Made by a program: the position numbers and the translations under genes
In this document: positions 34,843-46,000 of the stretch, one piece after another
Position numbering within the stretch: the stretch's first letter is position 1
Layout: the number at the start of each line of letters is the position of its first letter
Source: Ascochyta rabiei
Lineage: Eukaryota > Ascomycota > Dothideomycetes > Pleosporales > Didymellaceae
Direction of reading: 5' to 3'
Assembly (NCBI RefSeq): GCF_004011695.2
Contig: NC_082421.1
Location: 1,184,501-1,248,500, forward strand
DNA length: 64,000 nucleotides
Notes under the pieces: generated by a model
Told to the model about the DNA's origin: nothing
Databases searched by the model: none
Seen by the model: only the letters and a program-made list of their open reading frames with translations

Positions 34843-35668
34843 GGCTGTTTCGTAGTCAAGGAGTGAGTAGATGCAAAAAGCCTGCGATGAATTCCTGGAG
34901 CACGATTATAGTACGGTGTCCATATTTTAAGACGCGCAAATTCGGTCGCTCAGACCTGCAGTTGCTACACACCACGACCTACGATGCCACCTTACTGACA
35001 TCTGCTAGTGGTCTTGATCGACGCGATTCCAGCTTGCGATGCGCCGGTGATGCATGCCGGAGATGATCGGCAGCCACTCATTGGTTAGTAGTTCTCTTTG
35101 CATGCACCCTCCCCACCCCAACTCACGATGATTTGCGTACTGCATAGTTTGTGGAGACGTAGTGCCACCTCAAAGCACTTCGTTGAGCAACGGGAGTTCT
35201 CCTACTGGTGAGTCTGAACACTTGCAGAAGGGCGGAGCCCGTGTGAGATGCGCTGCTAGTTGATCGATTCTCATTGTTGGCAGATGGAAGTGAGGGTATA
35301 TACGCATTTAAAGCTCCGCACACGTAGATCTACAACCTCTGTCACCATAACAACCCCTAGATTTCCAGTGACATCCTCGTTCATCTGGACCTGTGTCGAT
35401 TTGCTGAGAAGCACATCGCAGGAGAATGTCTCAGCCCACCAAGGGCTGCGTGTACACAGGTCCCAATTCAAACTGATGGTGTTGATGCTTCGCCTTCCGA
35501 ACAGACTGTCAAAGCTGCGATGGTCTTCAGCTTGGGCATCTGGTAGGGAGTGTCCACCTTGTGGGCTCTGATCGCGACATGTGGGCGCCCATCTTCTCGC
35601 GGCGCCGCTGACCTGATGATGCAGGTCCGCCATCCTTCTTGCACTAGAAGTGCAGAGCCGCTCAACGC
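34843..35668. other. Spacer upstream of the peroxidase gene
   Basis: About 825 bp holding the peroxidase promoter and TMA16 3' region. No supported gene; several frames of 60-160 codons on both strands overlap each other and lack family features. Confidence 0.5.
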
Positions 35669-36260
35669 TCATGACATGCCCTTGGGTGGGAAACTCGACA
35701 CTTTCTTGAAACCCTCCTTCGAGATCCTTGCGAACTTCAGCGTAGGAAGACTGGCCCACTTTCCGTCCCACTGCTTCAACTTTTGCAGGACGCCCTCATC
35801 CTCCAGATCCGGAATCCAAAACCCGGAGGCATACTCGTCCTGTTCGGTGGCTCTGGCTTGCTCCAAAAGGGTCTGGCGAGTGCTTGGAGGCCGTCCTGCG
35901 CGACGCTCTGCTTTCAGCTTGGCAAGCTCCTCGTCATCACGCCCTAGGTAATCTTCGATCATGGCCTGGAGTTCCTTGACGCTGAGAGGTGAAGTGTGCT
36001 CTGCGGTATACGACTGGAACGATTTCACTCTCATCACTGCAGAAACCAGTTAGTACCAAACAAGGATACTGAATACGTCTGAACATACAGAAGTGTCGGT
36101 TTTCCTTCTCCCTCAGCTTTGATAGGCGGTTGAGCTTGTCATCTCGAGCACTTGCGCGCTGCAGTCGCTGGGTGTCTCGACTGCCCTCGTGCAGGTTGGG
36201 GTTCTTGCCCTTCTTCTTTGCGATCGCCTTGTGCACTTTGCTTAACCGATCGCTGACCAT
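35669..36260 (-). CDS. TMA16: Translation machinery-associated protein 16
   Basis: Two exons on the minus strand, 36260-36089 and 36036-35669, with a 52-bp intron, encode 179 residues. The N-terminus MVSDRLSKVHKAIAKKKGKN then NLHEGSRDTQRLQRASARDDKL is the Tma16 signature. The second half has MIEDYLGRDDEELAKLKAERR and a C-terminal FWIPDLEDEGVLQKLKQWDGKW, also conserved. Tma16 binds pre-60S ribosomes. It is divergent from EXO1 with 365 bp between starts. Confidence 0.93.
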
Positions 36261-36625
36261 TTCGACTGAAGTTTTGTGCTGATGTTGTTGTTGTCTGCTC
36301 TCGCCTGAACTTTTTTGGAAAATCAGTCGGCGGCCGGGGTTAAGAAAGGTGCTAGTGGGCGGCCGCTAGCCTAAAGCTCTGCTAGGGCCGGCGCGTAAAG
36401 CGGGTAGGTACTCTTCTGGACGCGATGAATGCTCCACCCTACATCGAGAACGTTGCTTGTCACAGGCCGCAAGGCTGCCCTCACCACTGTCGATCTTCCT
36501 CTGCTGCTGACCCAGGGTGCGCTTCGACACGTTGATTGCCGACTCTCGGACCGCGATGGTCTTTCTTGTAGACGCGACTGAAAGCCTCTGTCTGGGCTTG
36601 ACGCGTGAGGGGCAAATCATCGAAG

Positions 36626-38843
36626 ATGGGTATTTCCGGTACGTACACGTCCAAAGTGCCTTTGAGCGCAAACTGACATGCAGCAGGGCTTCTCCCACTG
36701 CTCAAGTCTATCCACAAGCCATGCAATCTCAAGAAGTTCGCCGGTCAGACAATTGGCGTGGATGCATATGGCTGGCTGCATCGAGGCACGGCTGCCTGCG
36801 CCATTGATCTGGCCCTGGACAAGCCGACCACCAAGTATGGCTGCGCATGGACACAACAAGACAACCAGCTTACCTTGGTTCAGATACATCGACTTCTGCA
36901 TGCACCGCGTCCGTATGCTCATCCACTTCGGCATCACACCCTACCTCATTTTCGATGGAGATAACCTACCCAGCAAAGCCGGCACGGAGAAGGACCGAAG
37001 AGAGAGGAGGAAAGAAGGCAAGCGACTTGGCCTAGAGCTCCTCAAACTCGGCAAGACATCACAGGCGCAGTTGGAGCTGCAGAAGGCTGTCGACGTCACC
37101 CCAGAAATGGCGCGGGCTTTCATCGAAGAGCTCAAGGCTAGCAATGTCCAGTACGTCGTTGCGCCATACGAAGCAGACTCGCAGATGGTTTATCTGGAGC
37201 GCAAGGGTGTCATCGATGGCATCCTGTCAGAGGACTCTGATCTTCTGGTCTTCGGCGCAAAGTGCCTGATCACCAAGCTCGACAAGTACGGAGACTGTAT
37301 CGAGGTCAATCGCAACCACTTCACAGCCTGCAGGGAAATCAGTCTAGTAGGCTGGTCGGACGCAGACTTCAGGCGAATGGCTATCCTCAGTGGGTGCGAC
37401 TACTTGCCTGGCATTGGCGGGCTTGGTTTGAAGACCGCCCATCGCATGCTTCGAAAACACAAGACTGTAGACCGGCTGGTCAAGGCCGCGCAATTTGACG
37501 GCAAGCTCAAAGTTCCCGTCGGTTTCATGGCGGATTTTGATCAGGCGGAGAAGACGTTCCTCTACCAGTGGGTCTTCTGCCCAGTTGAGAAGCGGCTGGT
37601 CAACTTAACCCCACTCGCGGACGATGTTAGCATTGCAGACATGCCATATCTGGGCGAGGAAGTGGCAGCACACGTTGCAGCCGGCGTAGCAAACGGCGAT
37701 TTATACCCACGTACGAAGCTGCCCATGACAGTGCCGAGCAAAGCAACGTCAAAGAGTAGGGTGTTTGGAGCTTCTCGAAGAGCATCAACAAACTTACAGA
37801 CACCGGACTTGAAGGGCAAGTCCATCGATTCTTTCTTCAAGCCCAAGCGTACGCCGTTGGCCGAACTGGACCCGAACATCTTCACACCATCGCCGAGTCA
37901 GCAAGCCTTGTTGGAACAGCAAAGGAACAGCACTGGCTGGGAAGCAGTGCCCGCTCCCGGATCGCAGTCATCACAACGACCGTCCTTCCCCAGCACTGCC
38001 CCTCAACCCGCAAGACGAATCATATCTGATCCCACAGGTCGTAGACGGTCCGTTCCGCATCCGTTTAAGAGGCAGCGGCTTTGTTCTGACTCTGTACTCA
38101 ACACTTCTGCAGATGGAGAGAGTATCGTACGGAGCCAGTTCTTCGCATCGACTATGCCAGAGCCAAGTCCTTCGCTCCGCCCGACCAAGAACAACAGACG
38201 AAAGACAGACAACGGCTTCGAGCTGTACTCTGACGACTCGATAGGGGAGGCTATGGCGGAAGCAGCAGACCTGGAAGAGGCAGCCTCTCAGCCCAAGAAG
38301 AAGCTGAGGATTTTCAGTGACTCTCAGTCCACCGCCACCACAAGGACCTCCACAGCCGAATCGCAGGACTCTACAGGAGTGCTGACGCCCGCCACGTCTT
38401 TCGGAAGTCCCGAGCCCGAGTCTGTTTTCAGCGCTGCAATCTCGTCGCAGATGCAGGAGCTACGGTCCAAGTTCACCTACAAGGGGCCGGAGTCAAGCTC
38501 AGCAAACAAGACACTACGCAGACGCGGCACAGAGGCACGAGCACCCTCAATACTGCCACTCGAGCTCTCCTCTACAAGCACGCAAGAGGGCAAAACAGAG
38601 ACCATTGTACCAGGTACTCCACCTCGTGCAGATGAAGCTCCCGATTTTGGGGACTCGGCATGGGTAGCGTTAGACTCTGAGATAGTCGTCCCTGCCTCAT
38701 CACCGCCCCCGACACCATCCAAGCGACGGCGCTCCTCGCTGAAAGGAAGCGAAGACCTGATTGTGCACGACAGCGACGGCGAAAGCCTATGTTCGCCCCG
38801 CAAGCCCATGTTCAGCCTCAACCGCTTTGCATTCACTGGATAG
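36626..38843 (+). CDS. EXO1: Exonuclease 1 (5'-3' exonuclease of mismatch repair and resection)
   Basis: Three exons, 36626-36638, 36687-36834 and 36884-38843 (introns 48 and 49 bp), give 706 residues starting MGISGLLPLLKSIHKPC. The N domain has GVDAYGWLHRG and LIFDGDNLPSK; the I domain has VAPYEADSQMVYLERK, SEDSDLLVFGAK and LSGCDYLPGIGGLGLKTA, giving the acidic metal ligands of the FEN1/XPG family. Residues from about 350 on are Ser/Pro-rich and disordered, with KGKSIDSFFKPK near 375, which resembles a degenerate PCNA-interacting box. Exo1 resects double-strand break ends and degrades the nicked strand in mismatch repair. The first exon is only 13 bases. Confidence 0.97.
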
Positions 38844-38960
38844 ATGTTCGGCTTTCCGCCGCATGTTGAGCGACTTGAGACATACGCCTGGTTTTACGAT
38901 GCCACGTTGACGTTGTACCTTTTGGCGACAGTTTTTGACGGGTGTTTTATTGTTGTGGTT

Positions 38961-39004
38961 TATCATAGCACAGCACAGCATAGCATAGCATAGCATAGCA
39001 TAGC
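38961..39004 (+). repeat. 5-bp microsatellite (CATAG)
   Basis: About eight CAT/CAC-AG pentamers shortly after the EXO1 stop codon, in the convergent spacer with GUP1. Confidence 0.9.
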
Positions 39005-39409
39005 GACACGTAGCGACGCGTATTCTAGCCCAATATCCCACAGCTGTCTTCTTACGTTCCAATTCCCCGTTTCGATGCCACGTCTTCAGTCTCACTTGTC
39101 TACTTGCAGTGACCGAACAGAACGTGTCCAGCGTTCGTGCCTCGTCCATTTGTCTCTCCTTCCTAGTCTTCCAGCGGCCTTGTGCATTCTGGTACGGCAC
39201 TCACCTGGTTGGTTCCTTGGTTCCTCAGCAGGCTAGTAGGGTTTAGCACGCGGCGGTGGCGGTGGACGTCTGTCGTTGCATTCGATGGTGGGATGATGGG
39301 GTGCCAGACCGAGATGGCGAGTTGCTGATCTTCCGCGGGTCCTGCCTTACTCTGCTCCGCTCTACTCTGCTCTGATTTTGCCGCTTCGTCTCGCGTGCTC
39401 ATGAAGTCT

Positions 39410-39620
39410 ATCTAACCTAGCTATTTTAGTGGTTAGAGAGAGTTAGGTTGGTAGATGTAGTTTATTGAGTACCGTGTTAGAGTCTTGTTTTTCTAAATGG
39501 TTAGAGAGAGAGAGAGAGAGAGAGAGATTGTTAGAAGTAGTTTATTTATTACTACGTTAGAGTGTTGTTTTCCTTAATTATTTATCATTTTCTTCTATTG
39601 CTTTAGTATACGATCTCAGT
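39410..39620. repeat. AT-rich relic with a tandem duplication and (GA)n run
   Basis: Two similar units of about 70-80 bp start with GGTTAGAGAGA (near 39433 and 39500) and each contain TAGTTTATT and GTTAGAGT. The second unit has an expanded GA run at 39502-39527. Composition is far more AT-rich than the adjacent genes, like the window flanks, so this may be a remnant of an old insertion. Confidence 0.65.
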
Positions 39621-39865
39621 AGCGATATAGGATAGCGCATTGATATCTAGCTTGTAGAGGAGTAGAGGTGTAGGTGGTAAGTGTCCTGTGCATCGAGATG
39701 GATGGATGGATGGATAAGAAATTACGCAAGTCGAGGGGGTGAGAGCGAGAGACAAGACGTGACAGGCAGCACAAGGCAACGCGCCACGATGCAAGGATAG
39801 TACAACAGGGATTATCATCTTACCTCCACACGAATACACGTACGCGTACGCACACACCGCCAGAA

Positions 39866-41921
39866 TCAGCACTTCATCCGCACGCCCCGGCGCAGCTCGG
39901 CCGCGCGCCACTCAAACATGAACTGCACGCCCGTGAAGAGCGCAAAGCAGGCGGCGGCCAGAAACGCCCAGCCCGACCAGGACGAGGCAATCCCCTTGAC
40001 GAGGCCATCCAGGCCGTCGAGCCCCAGCGCGAAGCCCACGAGATTCGCAACCATCAGCATCAGGATCTCGCCGACGGCGCCGACGCCGCAGAGCAAGCGG
40101 TAGGCATCGGGGTGGTTTACGAAGCGGCGTGCGGGGAACAGCTGGGCGGCGATGAGTTCGGGGAGGACGAAGAGGGTGACGAGCCAGCCCCACATGAGCA
40201 GGCGGAGTTGGATATCGTGCCAGATTGCGATGAAGCTGAAGACTGCGAGGTAGTTGGCCACGCCTCTCAGCTTTCCCCAGGGACCGGGGAGGCTGGAGCC
40301 GCCGAGGGGGATGTACAGGTAGCGCAGGCTCCACTTGTTGAAGGAGCGGTGCCAGCCGCGCCAGAATTGCATCACGCTGTAGTTGTCGCTCATGCAGCGC
40401 ACCATGTTCTCTGGTGGGTCGATGCCGTCGAGCAGGGCCCAGAGGCGGAAGAAGCGCCATGGGATCAGCAGCTTCAGCCAGATGTGCTTGAGGTTGAAGA
40501 AGCCTAGCATGCTGAGTTGGGCTGGCGTGTAGTTGGCCCAGTCGGGCTTGGCGTGGAAGATGGCGACCATGTACATGTAGTGGATCATGATCTCCATGGT
40601 CAGCAGCACGACGAGGAAGCGGATGGCATACATGGTGGTGCGTCTGCGGGAGATGGTGTGGGGGCGGTGGCGGGCCTGGGCGATGTAGTCGTTGAATGTC
40701 AAGATGGGGCCGGCGAGGTAGAGCGGCGAGTACATTGTGTAGGCGAAGTAGTTGCGGAAGCTGAAGTCGTGGGGTTTGGCGGGGATGGAGACGCGGTCGC
40801 GTTCAGACAGATTCGAGGGGTCGAGTTGCTTCTTCTTGATGTCATTAGCTTGATCGTGGCCAAGGGCGCTCGCTACGCACCTCCAGGGGACTGCTGGCTC
40901 GGGTGTTCAGGCTCCAGTAGTAGTCGAGGTTGAAGCTGATCAGGCGCAGGACTGTGAAGTTGAAGAGGACGTCCCAGCGCGGGATGAGACCACCGCAGCG
41001 GTCGAGCGCGTGGCCAACGTTTTCTGCCGGCCTGCCTTTCTCGGACAGCGTGGAGGGCAGGAAGAAGGCGAAGATGGCAGCGTAGCGATAGCCCTGTAAG
41101 AGCTCGTTTGCAAACAAGACAGCCAGGTTGAAGATCCACGTGGCGGCTGGGAGATGGGCTCTTGGCAGCTTCATGGCCATGTGGTAGTTCAGGTACAGGA
41201 TGGCGAGGATCTTGAAGACGGAGAAGCCATGCAGGGCAGCGAGGAAGACGACGGCAAAGGCGCAGTCGAAGGACAGACGCTGGCTCAGACGGGCATCCGC
41301 AGCAGCAGCAGGCGTCAGGCCCATGGTCAGGCCTGGCGAGGGACGAACGTGCGTGTACGTGTGGGCTCTCGAGAAGCCATCGTACGCTTTGCGCAGGAGT
41401 GGGTGGAGGGTGACGACTAGGAAGAGGTAGGGGACGTTCTGGCGGAAGCCTGCGTACTGTGCATCGGTGTTGTCCTGGACGCGGTCAGCACACGGAGGCA
41501 GGTGGGGGTGGAGGACCACGGACCACTTTACGGCCAGGGATCCAGCCGTCGGACAGCAGGTGGGAGAATGTGGAGAAGTTTGGATGTGAGTCTGGCGTGG
41601 GTTAGCGTTGGCGTGGGCGGTGGGTGAGGTGGGAGTGGACGGACGTTGGGAGCAATGGATGACCAGGTTGAACATGAAGAAGACGCTCGCCGAGATGATG
41701 ACGTAGTAAAAGTAGAACTCGGGCGTCCTCCATCGTGGCTGGTGGGTGTGGTGGGCGGCGCTTGTCCTGTGGGTTGCCTGTGGGCGTGGCAACGGGTGGG
41801 CGTGGTCGAGGTCTGGGTGGTGGAGAGCTTCCTTGGGGGGGGCGCTGGCGGGAACGACGAAGCGCGTGTCCAGCGTGTCCAGCGCGTAGAGCTGGCGGAG
41901 GTAGGAAAGCGCGATACGCAT
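39866..41921 (-). CDS. GUP1: Gup1-like membrane-bound O-acyltransferase
   Basis: Four exons on the minus strand: 41921-41645, 41591-41527, 41474-40881 and 40834-39866, giving 634 residues. The introns are 53, 52 and 46 bp; the first has an unusual GTCCGT donor and the last an AAG acceptor. After splicing the protein reads HSHPNFSTFSHLLSDGW then IPGRKDNTDAQYAGFRQNVPYL, a conserved Gup1 block. Many membrane segments follow, with YTMYSPLYLAGPILTFNDYI and the MBOAT active-site region FWRGWHRSFNKWSLRYLYIPLGG (invariant His) then FSFIAIWHDIQLRLLMWGWL. Gup1 remodels the lipid of GPI anchors in the endoplasmic reticulum. It is divergent from ARP4. Confidence 0.9.
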
Positions 41922-41959
41922 GTCCAGACTATTTCTTCATGTTCCGTAGCGCTCTACAC

Positions 41960-42100
41960 CGCGGGAGGTGGTTTGGGGGAGGTGGTTTGGAGGAGGTGGT
42001 TTGGAGGAGGCGGGACGTTGTTTGGAGGAGCTGGTTTGGAGGAGGCGGGACGTGGTTTGGAGGAGCTGGTTTGGGCGGAGGCGGTTTGGGCGGAGAGCGG
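41960..42100 (+). repeat. GGTTTGGAGGAG imperfect tandem repeat
   Basis: About ten G-rich units with core TTTGGAGGAG in the GUP1/ARP4 shared promoter. Runs of GG separated by short loops could form quadruplex structures on the plus strand; this is inference. Confidence 0.85.
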
Positions 42101-42260
42101 GAGAGAGCTGGGACGGCCAATCGCACAGGGCACCGCGCCGAGCTCCCGCTTCGACACCCACACCAGCCCACGTCGCGTCCCTCGCGCGGCCAAGACTGCA
42201 CCACGGTGACGATCGACGACAACGCGGACCGCCGACGACAACGCGACACCGCCGACAACA

Positions 42261-42370
42261 CGACACCGCGACACCGCGACACCGCGACACCGCGACACCG
42301 CGACACCGCGACACCGCGACACCGCAACACCGCAACACCGCAACACCGCCACACCGCCACACCGCCGACA
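42261..42370 (+). repeat. 8-bp tandem repeat (CGACACCG)
   Basis: About twelve 8-bp units, changing from CGACACCG to CAACACCG to CCACACCG along the array, in the leader region just upstream of the ARP4 start at 42412. Confidence 0.92.
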
Positions 42371-42411
42371 ACCAACGCGACACCGCCACACCGCCTCCAT
42401 CGCAGGGCGCA

Positions 42412-43846
42412 ATGAACATGGCCACCGCCTCCACCGCGCCGACCGCGGGCGAGTACGCGGGAGGTAGGCAGCCCGCGGCGCTTGGCGGCCACCGACGCTG
42501 ACGTGCCCTGCGCAGATGAGGTCTCGGCCATCGTGCTCGACCCCGGCTACTCGACCACACGCGCGGGCTTCGCGGGCGAGGACGTGCCCAAGTCCGTGTG
42601 CCCGTCCTTCTACGGCCAGCGCGACGGCGAGCCGCTCCTCTTCGGCGAGAACGCGATCCACTCGCCCGCGGCCCACGTCGAGATCAAGAACTACTGGGGC
42701 GCCGACGGCATCGTCGAGGACTGGGACGCCGCCGCGAGGCTGTGGGAGTACGCCATCACCAGCCGGCTGACGGGCCCAAGCCCCGCCGACCCGGCCCGCA
42801 ACGGGCTCAACGACGCCCGCGCCGTGGACGCGCACATGGAGGCCGTCGAGGACGCGGAGAAGCCCATGGAGGACAGCCCGCTGCTCGTCACGGAGCCGGG
42901 CTGGAACAGCGCAAAGGCGCGGGAGCGGTACATTGAGCTGGCCATGGAGGACTGGGGCGCCCCCGCCTTCTTCCTGCAGAAGACGGGCGTGCTGGCTGCC
43001 TTTGCCTCGGGCAAGGCCTCGGGCATCGTCATCGACGTCGGCGCCGCCCACACCACCGTCACCCCCGTGCTCGACGGCATGGTCCTGCGCAAGGGCGTGC
43101 ACAAGTCCACCCTGGCCGGCAACTTTGTCTCGCAGCAGATCCGCCACACCTTCAAGACGGCCACGCCCGAGATCCAACTCACCCCGCACTACCTGGTCCG
43201 CCACAAGTCGCCCGTCGACGCCGGCGCGCCCGCAAACGCCACCTACCGCACCTTTGCCCTCGCCCCGCCCGCCTCCTTCCGCGCCCACGAGGAAGAGCGG
43301 GTGCTGACCGAGTTCAAGGAATCCGTCGTCGAGCTCTGGCCGGGCCCCGGCCGCTTCACGAGCGGGGCCAACGAAGAAGTCGCCCACTCCGCCCCCGGCC
43401 GCCCGTTCGAGATGCCGGACGGGTGGAACAACGTGTTCGGCAGCTCGCGCTTCCGCGTGGCAGAGGGCCTGTTCGACGCCTCGGCCGCGCTGACGTCCGA
43501 CTCGCTGCCGCGGCCCAAGGACGACGCCACGATCCCGCGCCTCGTCCAGGCCGCCGTCTCGCACGTCGACGCCGACCAGCGGCCCTTGCTGCTCGCCAAC
43601 ATCGTCGTCACCGGCGGCTCCACCCTGCTGCACAAGTTCACGGACCGGCTGAACGCGGAGATCAACGCCCTCTACCCGTCCACGCGCAACAAGCTCATCG
43701 CCCCGGGCAGCGTCGTCGAGCGCAAGTACGCCGCCTGGATCGGAGGCAGCATCCTCGCGAGCCTCGGCAGCTTCCACCAGCTGTGGATCTCCAGGAAGGA
43801 GTACGACGAGCACGGGCCTGGCATTGTCGAGAAGAGGTGTCGGTAG
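42412..43846 (+). CDS. ARP4: Actin-related protein 4 (NuA4, SWR1, INO80 subunit)
   Basis: Two exons, 42412-42463 and 42516-43846, with a 52-bp intron, encode 460 residues starting MNMATASTAPTAGEYAGDEV. The actin fold is clear: VLDPGYSTTRAGFAGEDVPKS with phosphate-loop character, GIVIDVGAAHTTVTPVLDG, and NIVVTGGSTLLHKFTDRLNAE. WGADGIVEDWDAAARLWEY and the end RKEYDEHGPGIVEKRCR fit Arp4/BAF53. A segment near residues 115-150 (AHMEAVEDAEKPMEDSPLLVTE) is as in other Arp4 proteins. Arp4 is a nuclear subunit shared by chromatin complexes and binds nucleosomes with actin. The ATG at 42418, two codons later, is an alternative start. Confidence 0.93.
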
Positions 43847-43851
43847 ACATG

Positions 43852-43921
43852 ATGAGAGAGAGAGAGAGAGGGAGAGGGAGGGAGAGAGAGGGAGGGAGAG
43901 AGAGAGAGAGAGGGAGAGAAA
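43852..43921 (+). repeat. GA/GGGA-rich purine tract
   Basis: About 70 bp of GAGAGAGGGAGG repeats directly after the ARP4 stop codon. Confidence 0.95.
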
Positions 43922-44044
43922 AGTACGGCGTTTTTCTCAGCGAGGCAAAGCATGGCAAAATGGGGAATAGAGATGAGCTGGTAGTACAAGATCTTCATCT
44001 CAACAACTACTCATCTTCCTCTTCCTCTTCATTCATACCATCTT

Positions 44045-44215
44045 CATGACTGACTTTTATTACTTAATTCATGACTGACTTTTATTACTTGATTCATTCT
44101 TCATTACTTGATTCATGACTGACTTTTATTACTTGATTCATTCTTCATTACTTGATTCATGACTGACTTTCATGACTTGTTCATGACTGAATTCATTACT
44201 TGATTCATTCATGAC
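44045..44215 (+). repeat. TTCATGACTGACTTTTATTACTTGA tandem repeat
   Basis: Five to six imperfect units of about 12-38 bp built from TTCATGACTGAC and ATTACTTGATTCATT blocks. They lie in the convergent spacer between ARP4 and PUP1. Confidence 0.85.
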
Positions 44216-44217
44216 TT

Positions 44218-44326
44218 CCCCTAGACTGCTTCCCCTAACTGCTCCTAGACTGCTCCTAGACAGCTCCTAGACTGCTCCTAGACTGCTCCTAGACAGCTCC
44301 TAGACAGCTCCTAGACTGCTCCTACA
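44218..44326 (+). repeat. 11-bp tandem repeat (CTCCTAGACTG/CTCCTAGACAG)
   Basis: About nine 11-bp units, alternating ACTG and ACAG ends, that reach the PUP1 stop codon. They probably lie in the PUP1 3' untranslated region. Confidence 0.92.
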
Positions 44327-45264
44327 CTATCTGTCGACGTCCATGCTCTCGGCCGTGGCTGTCAGGTCGGCGTCCTGCAGCTCAGACACGGTCACGTACT
44401 TGCCAATGTCCTCTTTCGTGATGACCTTCTCGTTCAGGACGGCGGTGGTGCCCTTCTGGAAGCGGTAGTTGCGCTGCTTGGGCTGTCTCGCGTTGGGCGT
44501 CATGTAGTTGCGCATCAGCGTCGTCTTGTCCGCGCTGATGACGGCCACGTCCACGTTGCTGCCGGAGCCCAGGTCGTTCCAGATGCCGGCCTCGATGGCG
44601 TTGGCGCACAGCTCCACGGCGGCCTCGCGCGACAGGCTGGGCTTCCACTGCGTCTCGAAGACGGACATGGCGGCCAGCGAGCCCGAGCCCATGGTGACGT
44701 AGGGCAGCTTGTCCGTGGAGCCGTGCGCGTGGACGGTGAAGAGGTGGGCGCCCGTGGGGTCGACGCCGGCGATGACGAGGTAGGCCCCGACGTGGCCCTG
44801 GTAGCGGAACAGGTGCTGCTTGAGCATCGTCATGCACGTCACCACGCGCGACTTGCGGCCGGTGGAGAGGGCGTGCAGCTCGAGGTTGGACGAGATGATG
44901 GCCGTGGTGAACTCGGTGTCGGCCGCGGTCCCGGCACCGGCGCACCAGATGTGGGGGGCGATGTAGTGCAGCTTCTCGCAGTTCTGCTGCTGTCAATACC
45001 GACTCTCGTCACGCTGGAGGGGGGAGCGCGGCAGCACGGCAGCACGGCAGCACGGCAGCGCGCTCGAGGACGGGAGAGGGCGCGACGCACCTTGTCTGCA
45101 ACAATGGGCCCGCTGGTGGCACGTGTGTCGGCGGCGATGACGACGCCACCGTCGAAGAGGGCGCCGACGATGGTGGTGCCGGTGCTGGTGGCCTTGGGCA
45201 GGGGCACACCCTGGGCGTGCAGGGCGGCGTTGCGGTTGTGGTTGGAGAAGTCGAAGCCGGCCAT
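44327..45264 (-). CDS. PUP1: 20S proteasome subunit beta2 (Pup1)
   Basis: Two exons on the minus strand, 45264-45091 and 44983-44327, with a 107-bp intron, encode 276 residues. The propeptide of 29 residues ends KATSTG, leaving mature Thr1 in [21 protein letters not shown] (Thr1, Asp17). The acceptor is ambiguous because CAG repeats precede AAC; choosing the last CAG gives [12 protein letters not shown] and puts Lys at mature position 33, as required for catalysis. [11 protein letters not shown] and [12 protein letters not shown] follow as in beta2. The subunit provides the trypsin-like activity. A repeat-rich 920-bp spacer separates its start from NUP159. Confidence 0.96.
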
Positions 45265-45350
45265 GGTGGCGGGGGGCGGGGGGTCTTGTGTGGGCGCCTG
45301 GAGTGGGTGTGAGGTGTGGAGGGCTGGACGTGGCGGCGGGGTGGGGTCGT

Positions 45351-45429
45351 GGTGTGGTGTGGTGTGGTGTGGTGTGGTGTGGTGTGGTGTGGTGTGGTGT
45401 GGTGTGGTGTGGTGTGGTGTGGTGTGGTG
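45351..45429 (+). repeat. 5-bp microsatellite (GGTGT)
   Basis: About 16 perfect GGTGT units 85 bp upstream of the PUP1 start, within the shared PUP1/NUP159 promoter. Strong strand asymmetry: only G and T on the plus strand. Confidence 0.97.
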
Positions 45430-45431
45430 CT

Positions 45432-45508
45432 GTGGTGGTGGTGGTGGTGGTGGTGGTGCTGCTGGTGCTGGTGCTGGTGCTGCTGGTGCTGGTGCTGGTG
45501 CTGCTACC
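45432..45508 (+). repeat. GGT and GGTGCT repeats
   Basis: (GGT)n for about 27 bp, then GCTGGT-type hexamers to about 45508, continuing the G/T-rich asymmetry of the adjacent GGTGT array. Confidence 0.92.
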
Positions 45509-45892
45509 TGCTCGGCGCAACGTCGAGCTGGGTCCACTCGGGCTTGGCGCAGCAGCTCTCAGGCGTCAGGATTTCCGCCAGCATCACCGTCGCGCGGCCT
45601 CCTAGCGCAGCCCCACGGTTTGACTCTTCGCTCCCTGCTGCCTTTTCCCCAGAGGCACTCGCGCTTGCTCGGCCTCCGCCCTGGCTCCCCCGCCGAGATT
45701 CGTCGTGCCTGGTCCTGCCACTGTCGCCCAGATCGAGAAGATCGAGAGGGAAAACAAAGCGCGCGACGTGCTCGACAGTGAAGGACGCGCCCCGTCGCCC
45801 GTCGCCGGCTCCACGCCCACGCCCACGTCCACGTCCACGCCCTCGCGCCTGACCCCGAGCCGCCTGCTGCGCACTTCGCTCTCCGCCGACTC

Positions 45893-46000
45893 GCCCACGC
45901 CCACGCCCACGCCCACGCCCACGCCCACGCACACGTCGACGTCGACACCCGCACCCACGCCCACGCCGTCGTCGACGCCCACGCCCACGCAGTCGTCGAC
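45893..46000 (+). repeat. CACGCC hexamer repeats upstream of NUP159
   Basis: Repeats of CACGCC mixed with GTCGAC-type hexamers. They keep a frame open from 45705 that is in phase with NUP159 and would add 160 residues rich in Thr-Pro. I regard this as leader sequence, but an N-terminal extension cannot be excluded. Confidence 0.85.

Noticed and set aside
41954..43813. 619-codon minus-strand frame
   Set aside because: It is the GC-rich antisense shadow of ARP4 and of the promoter repeats.
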